Below are positions 7,487 to 15,934 of a stretch of DNA of 52,071 bases, one piece after another; position 1 is the first letter of the stretch, and each line of letters starts with the position of its first letter. Under the pieces are notes generated by a model. It was not told the origin of the DNA, ran no database searches, and was given only the letters and a program-made list of their open reading frames with translations. The translations under genes and the position numbers were made by a program. Source of the stretch: Multiplicimicrobium sp043718225 (GTDB taxonomy: Bacteria > Omnitrophota > Omnitrophia > Omnitrophales > Aquincolibacteriaceae); the NCBI GenBank assembly GCA_043718225.1, contig JAYSWD010000062.1, forward strand, positions 1 through 52,071, written 5' to 3'.

Positions 7487-8920
7487 ATGTCATTCGGAAA
7501 AGTAGTTCAAGTTATGGGCCCCAGTGTGGACATCGAGTTCGGAACGGATCAGCTTCCTAAAATGTTAAACGCGGTCACAATTGATCTTGCCTCTGCGCCT
7601 TCGTCGCAACCGGGCGAATCCACTAAAAAAAATCAGCTCGTGCTTGAAGTGGCTCAGCATATCGGCGGCAATGTCGTGCGCTGCATCGCGCTCGCTTCTA
7701 CCGACGGGCTCGTGCGCGGCATGAAAGCCGCGGACACCGGCGCGCCGATTTCCGTTCCGGTCGGAAATCAAACGCTCGGCCGAATTTTTAATTTGCTTGG
7801 TCAGCCGATTGACGAGCAAAAAAATAAGCCGATTGATCTTTCAAAAACTTATCCGATTCACCGTGAGCCGCCTTCTTATCAGGACCTTTTACCTGTTTCC
7901 GAAATTTTAGAAACCGGCATCAAGGTTGTGGATCTTTTGGCTCCGTACGCCAAAGGTGGAAAAGTCGGCCTTTTTGGCGGCGCCGGTGTGGGCAAAACCG
8001 TCATCGTTATGGAGCTGATTAATAACATCGCTAAGCAGCATGGCGGTGTTTCTGTTTTTTGCGGCGTCGGTGAACGCACGCGCGAAGGCAACGATTTGTG
8101 GCTTGAGCTTAACGAATCGGGCGTGCATGAAAAAACCGCGCTTGTTTTCGGACAGATGAATGAGCCGCCGGGCGCGCGTCTTCGCGTTCCGCTTACAGGT
8201 CTCGCGATGGCTGAATATTTCCGCGATGAAGCGCATCAGGACGTGCTTTTGTTTATCGATAATATTTTCCGTTTCACTCAAGCGGGATCCGAAGTCTCCG
8301 CGCTTTTGGGGCGCATGCCTTCCGCCGTGGGTTATCAACCGAATCTCGCGACCGAAATGGCCGCGCTGCAGGAACGCATCGCTTCGACCAAGTCCGGTTC
8401 GATTACTTCCGTTCAGGCGATTTATGTTCCCGCGGACGATTTAACCGACCCGGCTCCGGCAACGGCATTTTCGCATTTGGACGGCGTAACTGTTTTGTCG
8501 CGCCAAATCGCGGAGCTTGGAATTTATCCCGCTTGCGATCCGCTTGCTTCGACTTCGCGCATGCTTGATCCGCGCATCCTGGGCGAAGAACATTATGGCA
8601 TTGCCCGCGAAGTGCAGCGCATTCTTCAGCGTTATAAAGATTTACGCGATATCATCGCAATCCTGGGCATCAACGAGCTTTCTCAGGAGGACAAGGAAAT
8701 CGTGGCGCGCGCGCGCAAGCTTGAAAAGTTTTTGTCACAGCCTTTCCATGTTGCTGAACAGTTCAGCAATCTGAAAGGTAAATATGTGCCGCTCAAAGAA
8801 ACAATCGCGGGCTTTAAGCGCCTCATTGCGGGCGAATTTGACCATATTCCCGAACAATGTTTCTATATGTGCGGCGGCATCGAAGATGTCGTTGAAAATT
8901 ACAACAAAATGGCCAAATAA
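7487..8920 (+). CDS. atpD: F-type ATP synthase subunit beta
   Basis: Beta is the catalytic subunit. The 477-residue protein carries Walker A GGAGVGKT near residue 165, the catalytic GERTREGNDL near residue 197, and Walker B LLFIDNIF near residue 255. A strong GTGGAGG site precedes the ATG. It has one oddity: residues 35-42 (SAPSSQPG), within a loop of the N-terminal barrel, are encoded by a 25-base palindromic element that also occurs twice in nuoM. Homologues have a short turn at this place. The loop is peripheral, so catalysis should be unaffected. Confidence 0.97.
   Translation: MSFGKVVQVMGPSVDIEFGTDQLPKMLNAVTIDLASAPSSQPGESTKKNQLVLEVAQHIGGNVVRCIALASTDGLVRGMKAADTGAPISVPVGNQTLGRIFNLLGQPIDEQKNKPIDLSKTYPIHREPPSYQDLLPVSEILETGIKVVDLLAPYAKGGKVGLFGGAGVGKTVIVMELINNIAKQHGGVSVFCGVGERTREGNDLWLELNESGVHEKTALVFGQMNEPPGARLRVPLTGLAMAEYFRDEAHQDVLLFIDNIFRFTQAGSEVSALLGRMPSAVGYQPNLATEMAALQERIASTKSGSITSVQAIYVPADDLTDPAPATAFSHLDGVTVLSRQIAELGIYPACDPLASTSRMLDPRILGEEHYGIAREVQRILQRYKDLRDIIAILGINELSQEDKEIVARARKLEKFLSQPFHVAEQFSNLKGKYVPLKETIAGFKRLIAGEFDHIPEQCFYMCGGIEDVVENYNKMAK
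7590..7614. repeat. In-frame palindromic insert in atpD
   Basis: The 25-base word starts cctctgcgccttcg and ends caaccggg. It matches the copies in nuoM at 13910-13934 and 13013-13037 with one and a few differences respectively, and encodes SAPSSQPG in the same frame as those copies. It lies in a surface loop of the beta subunit. Confidence 0.75.
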
Positions 8921-8991
8921 TATTTTGGCTCTGAGCTCCGTTCAACCGCTAGATCGGTGCTGCGAGCGAAATAGTAAAAAGCGGAAATAAT

Positions 8992-9013
8992 CCCGGTTGC
9001 GCGAAGCGCAGAG
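8992..9013. repeat. Reverse copy of the nuoM/atpD palindromic element
   Basis: On the minus strand this 22-base segment reads ctctgcgcttcgcg then caaccggg, the same element as in atpD and nuoM but with a shortened centre. Here it is intergenic, just ahead of the atpC ribosome binding site (AAAAAGGA). Confidence 0.6.
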
Positions 9014-9027
9014 AAAAAGGAATACCG

Positions 9028-9291
9028 ATGAGCTATCAGTTACAAATCATTACGCCGCATGGTAAAGCCTACGAAGGCGAAATCGAACACGCGGAAGTAC
9101 CCGCGGAATACGGTTTCACAGGCGTGCTTTCCAATCATGCCCCCTTTTTAATGGCTTCCGCGGGCGGCAGGCTTTCGATCCGTGAAAAAGGCGGCAAAAC
9201 GCGCGTGTTTATAATTGGTTCCGGTTTTTTTGAAACCCGAAAAAATCAGGCTGTCTTTTTGGCTGAATCTTTTTCAGAGCGCGCAGCTTAA
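9028..9291 (+). CDS. atpC: F-type ATP synthase subunit epsilon (short form)
   Basis: Epsilon sits on the gamma foot and can inhibit hydrolysis. This 87-residue version contains only the N-terminal beta sandwich (TPHGKAYEGEIEHAEVPAEYG-type start, GVLSNHAPF near residue 35). The usual C-terminal two-helix hairpin, which makes the full-length protein about 130-140 residues, is missing. Short epsilon forms are known in some bacteria. The stop codon abuts the terminal repeat of the fold-back element at 9291-9563, so loss of the 3' part by insertion is another possibility. Confidence 0.9.
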   Translation: MSYQLQIITPHGKAYEGEIEHAEVPAEYGFTGVLSNHAPFLMASAGGRLSIREKGGKTRVFIIGSGFFETRKNQAVFLAESFSERAA

Positions 9292-9563
9292 ACTGACAAT
9301 TCACCCATAAATGGATACATTGAAAGCCCTAATTTGGATTGGATGCAAGAATCAACGACGACGGCTTGTTCTCTGCAACAAGTCAAGAAGGAGCGACGCA
9401 GCAGACGGCCAAATTCGGGCTTCCCGAAGGGCCGGGCAATTTTGGGCTGCGACCGCATCGTTCGTCTTTGACGTCGTACTGCAACGAAGCCTGCATCATC
9501 TCTCTTTGTCTCGCTCCAAAATCTCTCCGGCCAGTGTATCTATTTATGGGTGAATCGTCAGTT
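9291..9563. mobile_element. MITE-like fold-back element with 29 bp inverted ends
   Basis: The left end 9291-9319 (starting aactgacaattcaccc) and the reverse complement of 9535-9563 (starting aactgacgattcaccc) agree at 27 of 29 positions. The 215 bases between hold further self-complementary blocks, for example ttcggg-ctt-cccgaa near 9415, and no gene. The element fills the atpC-nuoJ gap exactly, from the last base of the atpC stop to the base before nuoJ ATG 9564. Its size and inverted ends suggest a non-autonomous mobile element; no target-site duplication is obvious. Confidence 0.7.
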
Positions 9564-10064
9564 ATGGAATCCCTTTTTTTTTGGATCTTTTCGGTTATTT
9601 CCGTCGCAGGCGCCCTGAGTATCTTATTTGTAACCCGGCCCACCCGCGCGCTTCTTGGCTTGCTTCTATGCATGCTTTCTTTAAGTGTGCTTTATACCTT
9701 ATTACACGCTTACTTTGTCGCCATCGTGCATTTAATCGTCTATGCCGGCGCGGTCATGGTTCTTTTTTTATTCGTAATCATGCTCCAAGGCTTGGGAGCA
9801 ACCACCCTTCCGCTTCTGCAAAGATTCAATAAAAGTCATTTGGCATTGACCCTTCTTTCCGGCGTTATTTTTACAGTTATTTTGACGGCTATTTTTTCCA
9901 ATTCCAAGCTTCCCGCCTTGCAAAATCCGCAGGGCACCGTCGAAAATTTAGGCCGTGTTCTTTTCAGCCGCTATTTACTGCCTTTTGAACTTATTTCTGT
10001 CTTAGTTTTACTCGGTATTTTTGCAGCTGTGACTCTGGCTAAAAACGAAAAGGCTTCGGCATGA
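9564..10064 (+). CDS. nuoJ: NADH-quinone oxidoreductase subunit J
   Basis: NuoJ is a membrane subunit of complex I. The 166-residue protein has five membrane helices and the conserved VHLIVYAGAVMVLFLFVIML region (residues about 52-72). I choose ATG 9564 (MESLFFW). The frame is open far upstream, but that part lies within the fold-back element and is not NuoJ-like; ATG 9546 is an alternative only six codons longer. Placement directly behind the ATP synthase genes suggests read-through from that operon. Confidence 0.93.
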   Translation: MESLFFWIFSVISVAGALSILFVTRPTRALLGLLLCMLSLSVLYTLLHAYFVAIVHLIVYAGAVMVLFLFVIMLQGLGATTLPLLQRFNKSHLALTLLSGVIFTVILTAIFSNSKLPALQNPQGTVENLGRVLFSRYLLPFELISVLVLLGIFAAVTLAKNEKASA

Positions 10065-10224
10065 TCTTAAGGAACCAATCCGAAACCATACTTGGAAAGT
10101 GGTCGCTTGCTAATGGCCTACGCCTTTGTCATGCTCGTCGTCCATACTTAGCGCAGTATGAACTCCTCGCCTTTCTTGTCTCGGCTCATTATCAATCCAA
10201 CCCTTTCTCAAGGATGGTCTCAGA
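10065..10224. repeat. 160-base repeat-containing spacer (nuoJ-nuoK)
   Basis: This gene-free spacer has the same length as the atpF-atpH spacer and shares its ordered sequence blocks (see 3965-4124). It also holds a small hairpin, catact / agtatg, at about 10143-10160. The nuoK ATG follows directly; AAGGATGG at 10211-10218 may serve as ribosome binding site. Confidence 0.5.
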
Positions 10225-10536
10225 ATGATTCCTACCCTTTCAGCCGAACACTACTTAGTTTTAGCCGGAATTCTTTTTTCCATCGGGCTTTTCGGGATTT
10301 TACTGCGCCGCAATATTCTTATTATTCTTTTGTGCCTGGAATTGATGCTGAATGCCGCTAATCTGGTTTTGATCACCGCTTCTTCCGTTCACGGTCATAC
10401 AGACGGGCAGATTTTGGCGTTCTTCGTCATGGTCATTGCCGCAGTCGAAGTTACGATCGGGTTGGCAATCGCTGTTTTGCTATTTAAAGAAAAAAACTCC
10501 GTCGATACGGAAGTTATGACAACCCTTAAGGGTTAA
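10225..10536 (+). CDS. nuoK: NADH-quinone oxidoreductase subunit K
   Basis: NuoK is a small MrpC-like membrane subunit of complex I with three helices. The 103-residue protein keeps the two buried glutamates of proton transfer: LCLELMLNAANL near residue 38 and AAVEVTIGLAI near residue 74. Length is normal for the family. It follows nuoJ after a repeat-bearing spacer. Confidence 0.96.
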   Translation: MIPTLSAEHYLVLAGILFSIGLFGILLRRNILIILLCLELMLNAANLVLITASSVHGHTDGQILAFFVMVIAAVEVTIGLAIAVLLFKEKNSVDTEVMTTLKG

Positions 10537-10539
10537 AAT

Positions 10540-10642
10540 TTAAAGCTCAAAGCAAAAACCGTAACTTATAGCCTTAAGGCTTTCAGAAAGTTTTAAGTTT
10601 TGAGCTGTGGTTTTGACCTTTGAGTTATAAGCTTTGAGTTAT
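10540..10642. repeat. Inverted 'aactcaaag' repeat spacer before nuoL
   Basis: Left-hand words (taaagctcaaagc, aaaaccgtaacttatag) recur inverted on the right (ctataag-like, ggttttgacc, gctttgagtt). The same family of tcaaaact/agttttga words occurs in spacers at 18072-18120 and 18991-19097. There is no gene in it. Confidence 0.5.
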
Positions 10643-10645
10643 TTT

Positions 10646-12562
10646 ATGTTGAATCTTTGTTGGTATATTTTGGGATTACCGCTCGCGGCCGCGGCAATTA
10701 TTTTTCTGCTCATTATTCCCGCGGAAAAAGCGTCCCACGTAAATAAAAACTTCTTCCGCCTGGCTTCGGCCTGGTTGTCGATTCTTTCGATTGTTTCCGC
10801 TTTTGCTCTCAGTTTAATTCTGCTGCAGAATTTCCGCAGCGCTGAAAATCACAGCGCTGTCTTTGAAACTTCCTTAACATGGATGACTTTGCCGCAGTTT
10901 CGAATTGAGATCGGCTTGCTGTTTAATAACTTGTCCCTTTTGATGCTTCTAATCGTAACGGGCGTTTCATCCGTCGTCGCGATCTTTTCATCCCGGTACA
11001 TGCAGGGCGAAGAAGGCTATTCCCGTTATTTCGCGGCGCTTTCTTTTTTTGCCTTTTCGATGCTGGGCATCGTGCTTTCAAATAATTTGATTCAGCTTTT
11101 CATTTTCTGGGAATTGGTCGGCGTTGCTTCTTATCTTTTGATCGGGTTCTGGTTTGAAAAGCCGTCCGCGAGCCTTGCCTCCAAAAAAGCTTTTTTAACG
11201 ACGCGCATCGGCGATGTCGGCATGATGCTCGGCATATTGCTTTTATTCGGACTGCTAATCAAAAACGACATGGGCACTTTTAATTTTCTTGAACTGGAAA
11301 CCAAACTAAATCAAACCTCATTGCCCGCGGGGTTGTTAACGCTTGCTTGCATCGGTATCTTTTTCGGAGCCATAGGCAAATCAGCGCAGGTGCCTTTGCA
11401 TGTTTGGCTTCCTGACGCGATGGAAGGCCCGACTCCCGCAAGCGCGTTGATTCACGCCGCAACCATGGTCGCGGCGGGCATTTTTATGATCGCTCGGCTT
11501 TTCTTTTTATTTGAAATGAGCCCCGTAACCCTGCAATTGATCGCCTGGACCGGCATTACTACGGCTTTTATCGCCGCGTCGATTGCCGTGGTTCAAAACG
11601 ATATTAAAAAGGTGCTCGCCTACTCCACGCTTTCCCAATTGGGATATATGGTCATGGCATTAGGACTTGGAAGCCCCGAAGCGGGCATGTTTCACTTAAC
11701 AACGCATGCTTTCTTTAAGGCTCTGCTCTTTCTTGGCGCCGGAAGCTTGATTCACGCTTTACATACTCAAGATATATGGGCAATGTCCACACAGTCACAA
11801 CGCAGCGGACTTTTTAGAATCATGCCTATTACCGCGCTTACTTTCCTAATCGGCACCGCGGCGCTGGCGGGCATACCTTATACAAGCGGATTTTTTAGCA
11901 AAGAAGAAATCCTGAGCGCGGCTTCTGCCGGTCCCAAAATCATGTTTGGAATGGCGCTTGCGGTTATTCTGCTTACAGCTTTTTATATGGGCCGTGTGGT
12001 GACAGTGGTTTTCTTTTCGGCGGTTGGGTCGAAGACCCAGAGGCATGACGATACACCGCATGAAGATAATCTGCTTGTGACTTTGCCGCTTATTATCCTG
12101 GCTGTTTTTTCTTTGATCGCGGGGTATCTTCCCTTTAAATCATTTTTAGAAAACCACGCCACTCATTCCGCAGGCCATCCGTCCTGGCTCGCTGCTGTTT
12201 CGGTGGGATTGGCCTGCTTCGGACTCCTTTTAAGTTTTATTTTTTACCGTAAGAAAACCACGGAAACGCATTTGCCGGTTATGTTGGGTTTTGTGAAGCT
12301 GCTCAAAGAAAAATATTTCTTTGACCGTTTTTATGACTGGCTGATTATTCATATTCAGGAGAACATCGCCCGCGCGGCGGATACTTTTGACCGTGTCGTT
12401 ATTGACCGGGGCGGAAATCAAGGGCTGGGCAGCCTCACGCAAGTCCTCGGTAAAACCGCGCGCAAACTGCAAAACGGTTGGATTCAAAGTTATGCGCTTG
12501 TTTTTGTGATCGGTTTTACGGCGCTTGTTATTTATCTTATTTTCAATGGTGCGCGCGTATGA
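10646..12562 (+). CDS. nuoL: NADH-quinone oxidoreductase subunit L
   Basis: NuoL is the distal antiporter-like proton-pumping subunit with the long lateral helix. The 638-residue protein has the N-terminal Proton_antipo_N region, a glutamate in FWELVGVASYLLIGFW near residue 160, and the core GPTPASALIHAATMVAAGIFMIAR near residues 265-288. The C-terminal extension ends with the amphipathic and final membrane helix (FVIGFTALVIYLIF). ATG 10646 is preferred; TTG 10634 in frame is possible. It overlaps nuoM by ATGA. Confidence 0.95.
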   Translation: MLNLCWYILGLPLAAAAIIFLLIIPAEKASHVNKNFFRLASAWLSILSIVSAFALSLILLQNFRSAENHSAVFETSLTWMTLPQFRIEIGLLFNNLSLLMLLIVTGVSSVVAIFSSRYMQGEEGYSRYFAALSFFAFSMLGIVLSNNLIQLFIFWELVGVASYLLIGFWFEKPSASLASKKAFLTTRIGDVGMMLGILLLFGLLIKNDMGTFNFLELETKLNQTSLPAGLLTLACIGIFFGAIGKSAQVPLHVWLPDAMEGPTPASALIHAATMVAAGIFMIARLFFLFEMSPVTLQLIAWTGITTAFIAASIAVVQNDIKKVLAYSTLSQLGYMVMALGLGSPEAGMFHLTTHAFFKALLFLGAGSLIHALHTQDIWAMSTQSQRSGLFRIMPITALTFLIGTAALAGIPYTSGFFSKEEILSAASAGPKIMFGMALAVILLTAFYMGRVVTVVFFSAVGSKTQRHDDTPHEDNLLVTLPLIILAVFSLIAGYLPFKSFLENHATHSAGHPSWLAAVSVGLACFGLLLSFIFYRKKTTETHLPVMLGFVKLLKEKYFFDRFYDWLIIHIQENIARAADTFDRVVIDRGGNQGLGSLTQVLGKTARKLQNGWIQSYALVFVIGFTALVIYLIFNGARV

Positions 12563-14073
12563 TTCTCGCATTACCTTTCATTCCTTATTTGGCGGCATTG
12601 CTAATTCTTTTTATGCCCGCAGCTCATGGAAAATGGCTGCGCCCGCTTGCGATCGGCGCAACCGGCTTGTGTTTATTAATCGTGCTTTTTCTGACTCAAA
12701 ATTTTGATCGCGCGTTTCAAGGCTTTCAATTTGTTCATAGCTGGGATTGCTTCGCTGAAATGGGCATTCGCTATCAAGTCGGGCTTGACGGCATTAATCT
12801 CATTTTTTGTTTATTGCTCGCGTTTGTGGCTTTCGCCGGCGCTTTTATCGCGGGAAAAACTAAAGACCGCCTTAAAGAATACCTTTTCTATTATCTGCTT
12901 TTGACCGGCAGCATGTTCGCCGTTTTCACCGTGCTGAATGTTTTTTTTCTGTATGTTTTTTATGAAATGACTTTGATTCCGGTTTTCGCGATGATTGGGC
13001 TGCATCGTTTTGCCTCTGAGCCTTCGGCTCAACCGGGCGGTCTTCCTTCCAAGCAAGAGGCAGGGGCAATGAAGCTCGCACTTTATATGACCGCGGGCGC
13101 GATGCTAGGACTTTTCGCAATATTCACTCTCTATAATATGCTCGGGCCCGATTTTCTGGATCTTACAAAATCAAAAGCTCTCGCGGCTTCTCACGCGGCA
13201 TTGTTGACGCCTGAAACTCAGAAATGGCTGGCCGCGCTTTTGATCGTAGGCTTTGGCATCATGACATCACTTTGGCCTTTCCACAGCTGGTCGCCTTCCG
13301 CTTATTCAGCCGCTCCCGCTTCGCTTTCGATGGTGCATGCCGGCGTTAAAATAGGTCCCTATTTTTTGATTCGCATCGCACTTGTCTATTTACCGTTAGG
13401 GTTTCAGTTTTGGGCGCCGACGCTGGCAATACTTGCAACCATCGGCCTCATCTATGCCGGCTTCGCTGCCATTCGCCAAAAGAATCTCAATACCATGGCG
13501 GCTTTTTCAAGCATCAGCCATATGGGCTATGTTTTTCTGGCTTTCGCCGCCATGAATCCAACCGCGCTTTCAGCCGGAATTTTGCTTATTTTCGCACATG
13601 GCATCATGACCGCCTGCTTGTTTGGATTGATCGGACATTTAACCGCACAGACCGGCACCGACGGCATTCATGATTTCGGCGGCCTCGGAAAAACGCTGCC
13701 TTTCTTTTCGGTTTGTTTCATGCTGACTTGCATGGCTTCAGCGGGAATTCCCGGTTTCGCTAATTTTCCGGCCGAACTTTTGGTTTTTATCAGTGCCTGG
13801 AAAACTTTTCCTGCCGCGGTTATTTTTGGAGTCTTGGGAGTTTTGATTACCGCCATTTATATGATTCGCGCGGTACAAGCGCTCTGTTTTGGCGTGGCGA
13901 CTCGTTTATCCTCTGCGCCTTCGGCGCAACCGGGAAAAGAATTACGCGACATGATTGGCTTATGGGATAAAGCGCCTTTTCTGGTTCTTTTAGCGATACT
14001 TTTCTTCTTCGGATTTTTTCCATCCGCGCTTTTGTCCATTATTCAACCGGCAGTCGCGAGGCTTTTCATATGA
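12559..14073 (+). CDS. nuoM: NADH-quinone oxidoreductase subunit M
   Basis: NuoM is an antiporter-like proton-pumping subunit. The 504-residue protein has the catalytic glutamate in VFYEMTLIPVF near residue 137 and the conserved LWPFHSWSPSAYSAAPASLSM region near residues 239-259. Two loops contain foreign segments: SEPSAQPGG near residue 154 and SAPSAQPGK near residue 453, each encoded by a copy of a 25-base palindromic element also found in atpD. Both fall between membrane helices, so they are probably tolerated. Starts and stops overlap nuoL and nuoN by four bases. Confidence 0.95.
   Translation: MILALPFIPYLAALLILFMPAAHGKWLRPLAIGATGLCLLIVLFLTQNFDRAFQGFQFVHSWDCFAEMGIRYQVGLDGINLIFCLLLAFVAFAGAFIAGKTKDRLKEYLFYYLLLTGSMFAVFTVLNVFFLYVFYEMTLIPVFAMIGLHRFASEPSAQPGGLPSKQEAGAMKLALYMTAGAMLGLFAIFTLYNMLGPDFLDLTKSKALAASHAALLTPETQKWLAALLIVGFGIMTSLWPFHSWSPSAYSAAPASLSMVHAGVKIGPYFLIRIALVYLPLGFQFWAPTLAILATIGLIYAGFAAIRQKNLNTMAAFSSISHMGYVFLAFAAMNPTALSAGILLIFAHGIMTACLFGLIGHLTAQTGTDGIHDFGGLGKTLPFFSVCFMLTCMASAGIPGFANFPAELLVFISAWKTFPAAVIFGVLGVLITAIYMIRAVQALCFGVATRLSSAPSAQPGKELRDMIGLWDKAPFLVLLAILFFFGFFPSALLSIIQPAVARLFI
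13013..13037. repeat. In-frame palindromic insert in nuoM (copy 1)
   Basis: The palindromic core reads gagccttcggctc, whereas the second copy reads gcgccttcggcgc. The two arm bases have changed together, so pairing is kept. It encodes SEPSAQPG. Confidence 0.75.
13910..13934. repeat. In-frame palindromic insert in nuoM (copy 2)
   Basis: The core gcgccttcggcgc is flanked by cctct and aaccggg. It encodes SAPSAQPG in the same frame as the copy in atpD at 7590-7614, from which it differs by one base. Confidence 0.75.
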
Positions 14074-15509
14074 ACTTAGGCCTCTCTTATTTTATTCCGG
14101 ACTTAATCAGCGTTGGACTGCTGGCTTATTTTCTCTTTGAGGCGGTTTTAACCGCCAAGAAAGACCGCCCTATTTTTAATCAATTAGCGGTCGGCACCGT
14201 GATTTTGGCCGCCGCGCTTTTCTTTTGCTCGCAAAAGTTCGGTACGGGCTTCGGCGGCATGGTTTCCGCCGACCCATTTGCTTTTTATTTCAAAGTTTTT
14301 TTCACGGCTGTTTTCTTTGTTATTACTTTTATGTGCCGCGAGCTGTTTGCGAAAACTTCCGCAAAGCAGCAGGAGTTCGGCCTTATTCTTTGGTGTCCGT
14401 TGGTTGGGCTTTACTTTTTAGCTTCCGCTTCGCATTTGCTGGTGCTCTTTATCGCACTTGAAATACTGACTATGGCACTGTATATGATGGCGACCTACGG
14501 CCGACACTTCTCAGCGGCCCACACCCCGGGCATGTCCTCTGTCGAAGCCGGCCTTAAATATTTACTGCTGGGCTCGATTGCTTCCGGATTTACGATTTTC
14601 GGAATCGCCTTGCTTTACATGCAAACCGGCGCGCTTTCGTTTACGGAAATCGCGGCCGCTAAACAAGTTTTATTCGGCAGCCGGCTGGGGCTGCTTGCTC
14701 TGCTTTTTATTTTCGCGGGTCTGGGATTCAAAATCGCCGTTTTCCCTTTTCAACTTTGGGTTCCGGATGTTTATCAGGGCGCTCCCGCTCCCGTTTCCGC
14801 ATTCATGTCGGTGGCTTCCAAAGCCGCGGGATTTTTACTGATCATCCGTTTTTTCAACCTTCTTTTGGGGCCGTTGGACGAACACTGGAAAATGGCCTTA
14901 GCCGTCATGTCGATCTTAAGTTTGCTTTACGGAAACCTCGGCGCTCTCGCGCAAACTAGTTTTAAACGTCTTATGGGTTACTCAAGCATCGGCCACGCGG
15001 GTTATCTTTTGCTCGCTGTCGCGTCGGGAACCGACATGAGCGGCGCGGCTATTCTTTATTATTTTACGGGTTACGCGGCAAGCACTTTGGCTGTCTTCTA
15101 CGTTATTACTTTGGTGGAGAAAGCCGCCGGCTCAGATTCGACTCAAAACTTTGAAGGCCTTTCGAAAACATCCCCTTTCCTTTCAACGGTGCTTTTCATC
15201 GCCCTGCTGTCTCTGGCGGGAATTCCGCCGCTGGCCGGTTTTATGGGTAAATTTTGGATTTTATTTTTTGGTTTGCAGGCCGGGCTGAATTGGCTCGTCA
15301 TAGCCGGCTTGGCCATGGTAGTTGTGGGGCTTTATTATTATCTTTCGATTGCGGTTAAAATGATTTTCCGCGAACCCCGTTTTAAAACAGAAATTCCGGT
15401 TTCGATTTCATCCCGGCTGATTCTTATCGCACTCACATTTCTATCGCTGAGCATCGGGTTGCTGCAGGCTCCGCTTATGCGCATTGCCGCAACGGCCATT
15501 CGCTCTTAA
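14070..15509 (+). CDS. nuoN: NADH-quinone oxidoreductase subunit N
   Basis: NuoN is the third antiporter-like subunit of complex I. The 479-residue protein has about 14 membrane helices, the glutamate of FIALEILTMALYMMA near residue 130, and the conserved AVFPFQLWVPDVYQGAPAPVSAFMS block near residues 224-248. It overlaps nuoM by ATGA and is the last gene of the operon. It converges with, and shares four bases with, the thioredoxin-like lipoprotein gene on the other strand. Confidence 0.95.
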   Translation: MNLGLSYFIPDLISVGLLAYFLFEAVLTAKKDRPIFNQLAVGTVILAAALFFCSQKFGTGFGGMVSADPFAFYFKVFFTAVFFVITFMCRELFAKTSAKQQEFGLILWCPLVGLYFLASASHLLVLFIALEILTMALYMMATYGRHFSAAHTPGMSSVEAGLKYLLLGSIASGFTIFGIALLYMQTGALSFTEIAAAKQVLFGSRLGLLALLFIFAGLGFKIAVFPFQLWVPDVYQGAPAPVSAFMSVASKAAGFLLIIRFFNLLLGPLDEHWKMALAVMSILSLLYGNLGALAQTSFKRLMGYSSIGHAGYLLLAVASGTDMSGAAILYYFTGYAASTLAVFYVITLVEKAAGSDSTQNFEGLSKTSPFLSTVLFIALLSLAGIPPLAGFMGKFWILFFGLQAGLNWLVIAGLAMVVVGLYYYLSIAVKMIFREPRFKTEIPVSISSRLILIALTFLSLSIGLLQAPLMRIAATAIRS

Positions 15510-15934
15510 GCCTGCTTCAAAACTTCGAGCAATTTATCCGCTGAAACATAGCCGCTTATTTTTGCGCGTACTTTTCCGTCAGTTTCATAAATTATTAATG
15601 TAGGCAATGCCCAAACATTAAAAGTATTTGTGCGGGCAAGTGTTGTTTTGTCTTCGCGGAAAGACATATCCGCTTTCAAACGATTCCATTTTGCGAGAGC
15701 GCTTATCACGCGTTCATCACGAAATGTGGAAGACCGTAATTGCTGGCATGGACGGCACCATGCGGCATAAAAATAAACAAGTGTCGGCCGGCCGGATTCC
15801 AAGGCGCGTTGCAAGGCGGACTCCTCGAATTTTTCCCAATCAACCTGGGGTCCGGAATCACAACTTGAAAAAGCAAGGACAATGACAAGTCCGGTCAAAA
15901 CTTTTTTGAAGGCGGAATAAATTCGAGGTAGCAT
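15506..15934 (-). CDS. Thioredoxin-fold lipoprotein
   Basis: The 142-residue protein has an N-terminal signal with lipobox LAFSSC (Cys about residue 25), so it should be a lipid-anchored envelope protein. A thioredoxin fold follows with active site AAWCRPCQQL near residues 58-67 and the cis-proline region WALPTLIIYE near residue 108. It resembles the C-terminal domain of DsbD and thiol-disulfide interchange lipoproteins, and probably reduces or isomerises disulfides in the periplasm. It is the last gene of a minus-strand run: the BamE-like gene upstream ends at its start codon. Confidence 0.88.
   Translation of the reverse strand: MLPRIYSAFKKVLTGLVIVLAFSSCDSGPQVDWEKFEESALQRALESGRPTLVYFYAAWCRPCQQLRSSTFRDERVISALAKWNRLKADMSFREDKTTLARTNTFNVWALPTLIIYETDGKVRAKISGYVSADKLLEVLKQA

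Noticed and set aside
9339..9563. N-terminal extension of nuoJ
   Set aside because: The open frame runs through the fold-back element and has no similarity to NuoJ; the natural start is at 9564.
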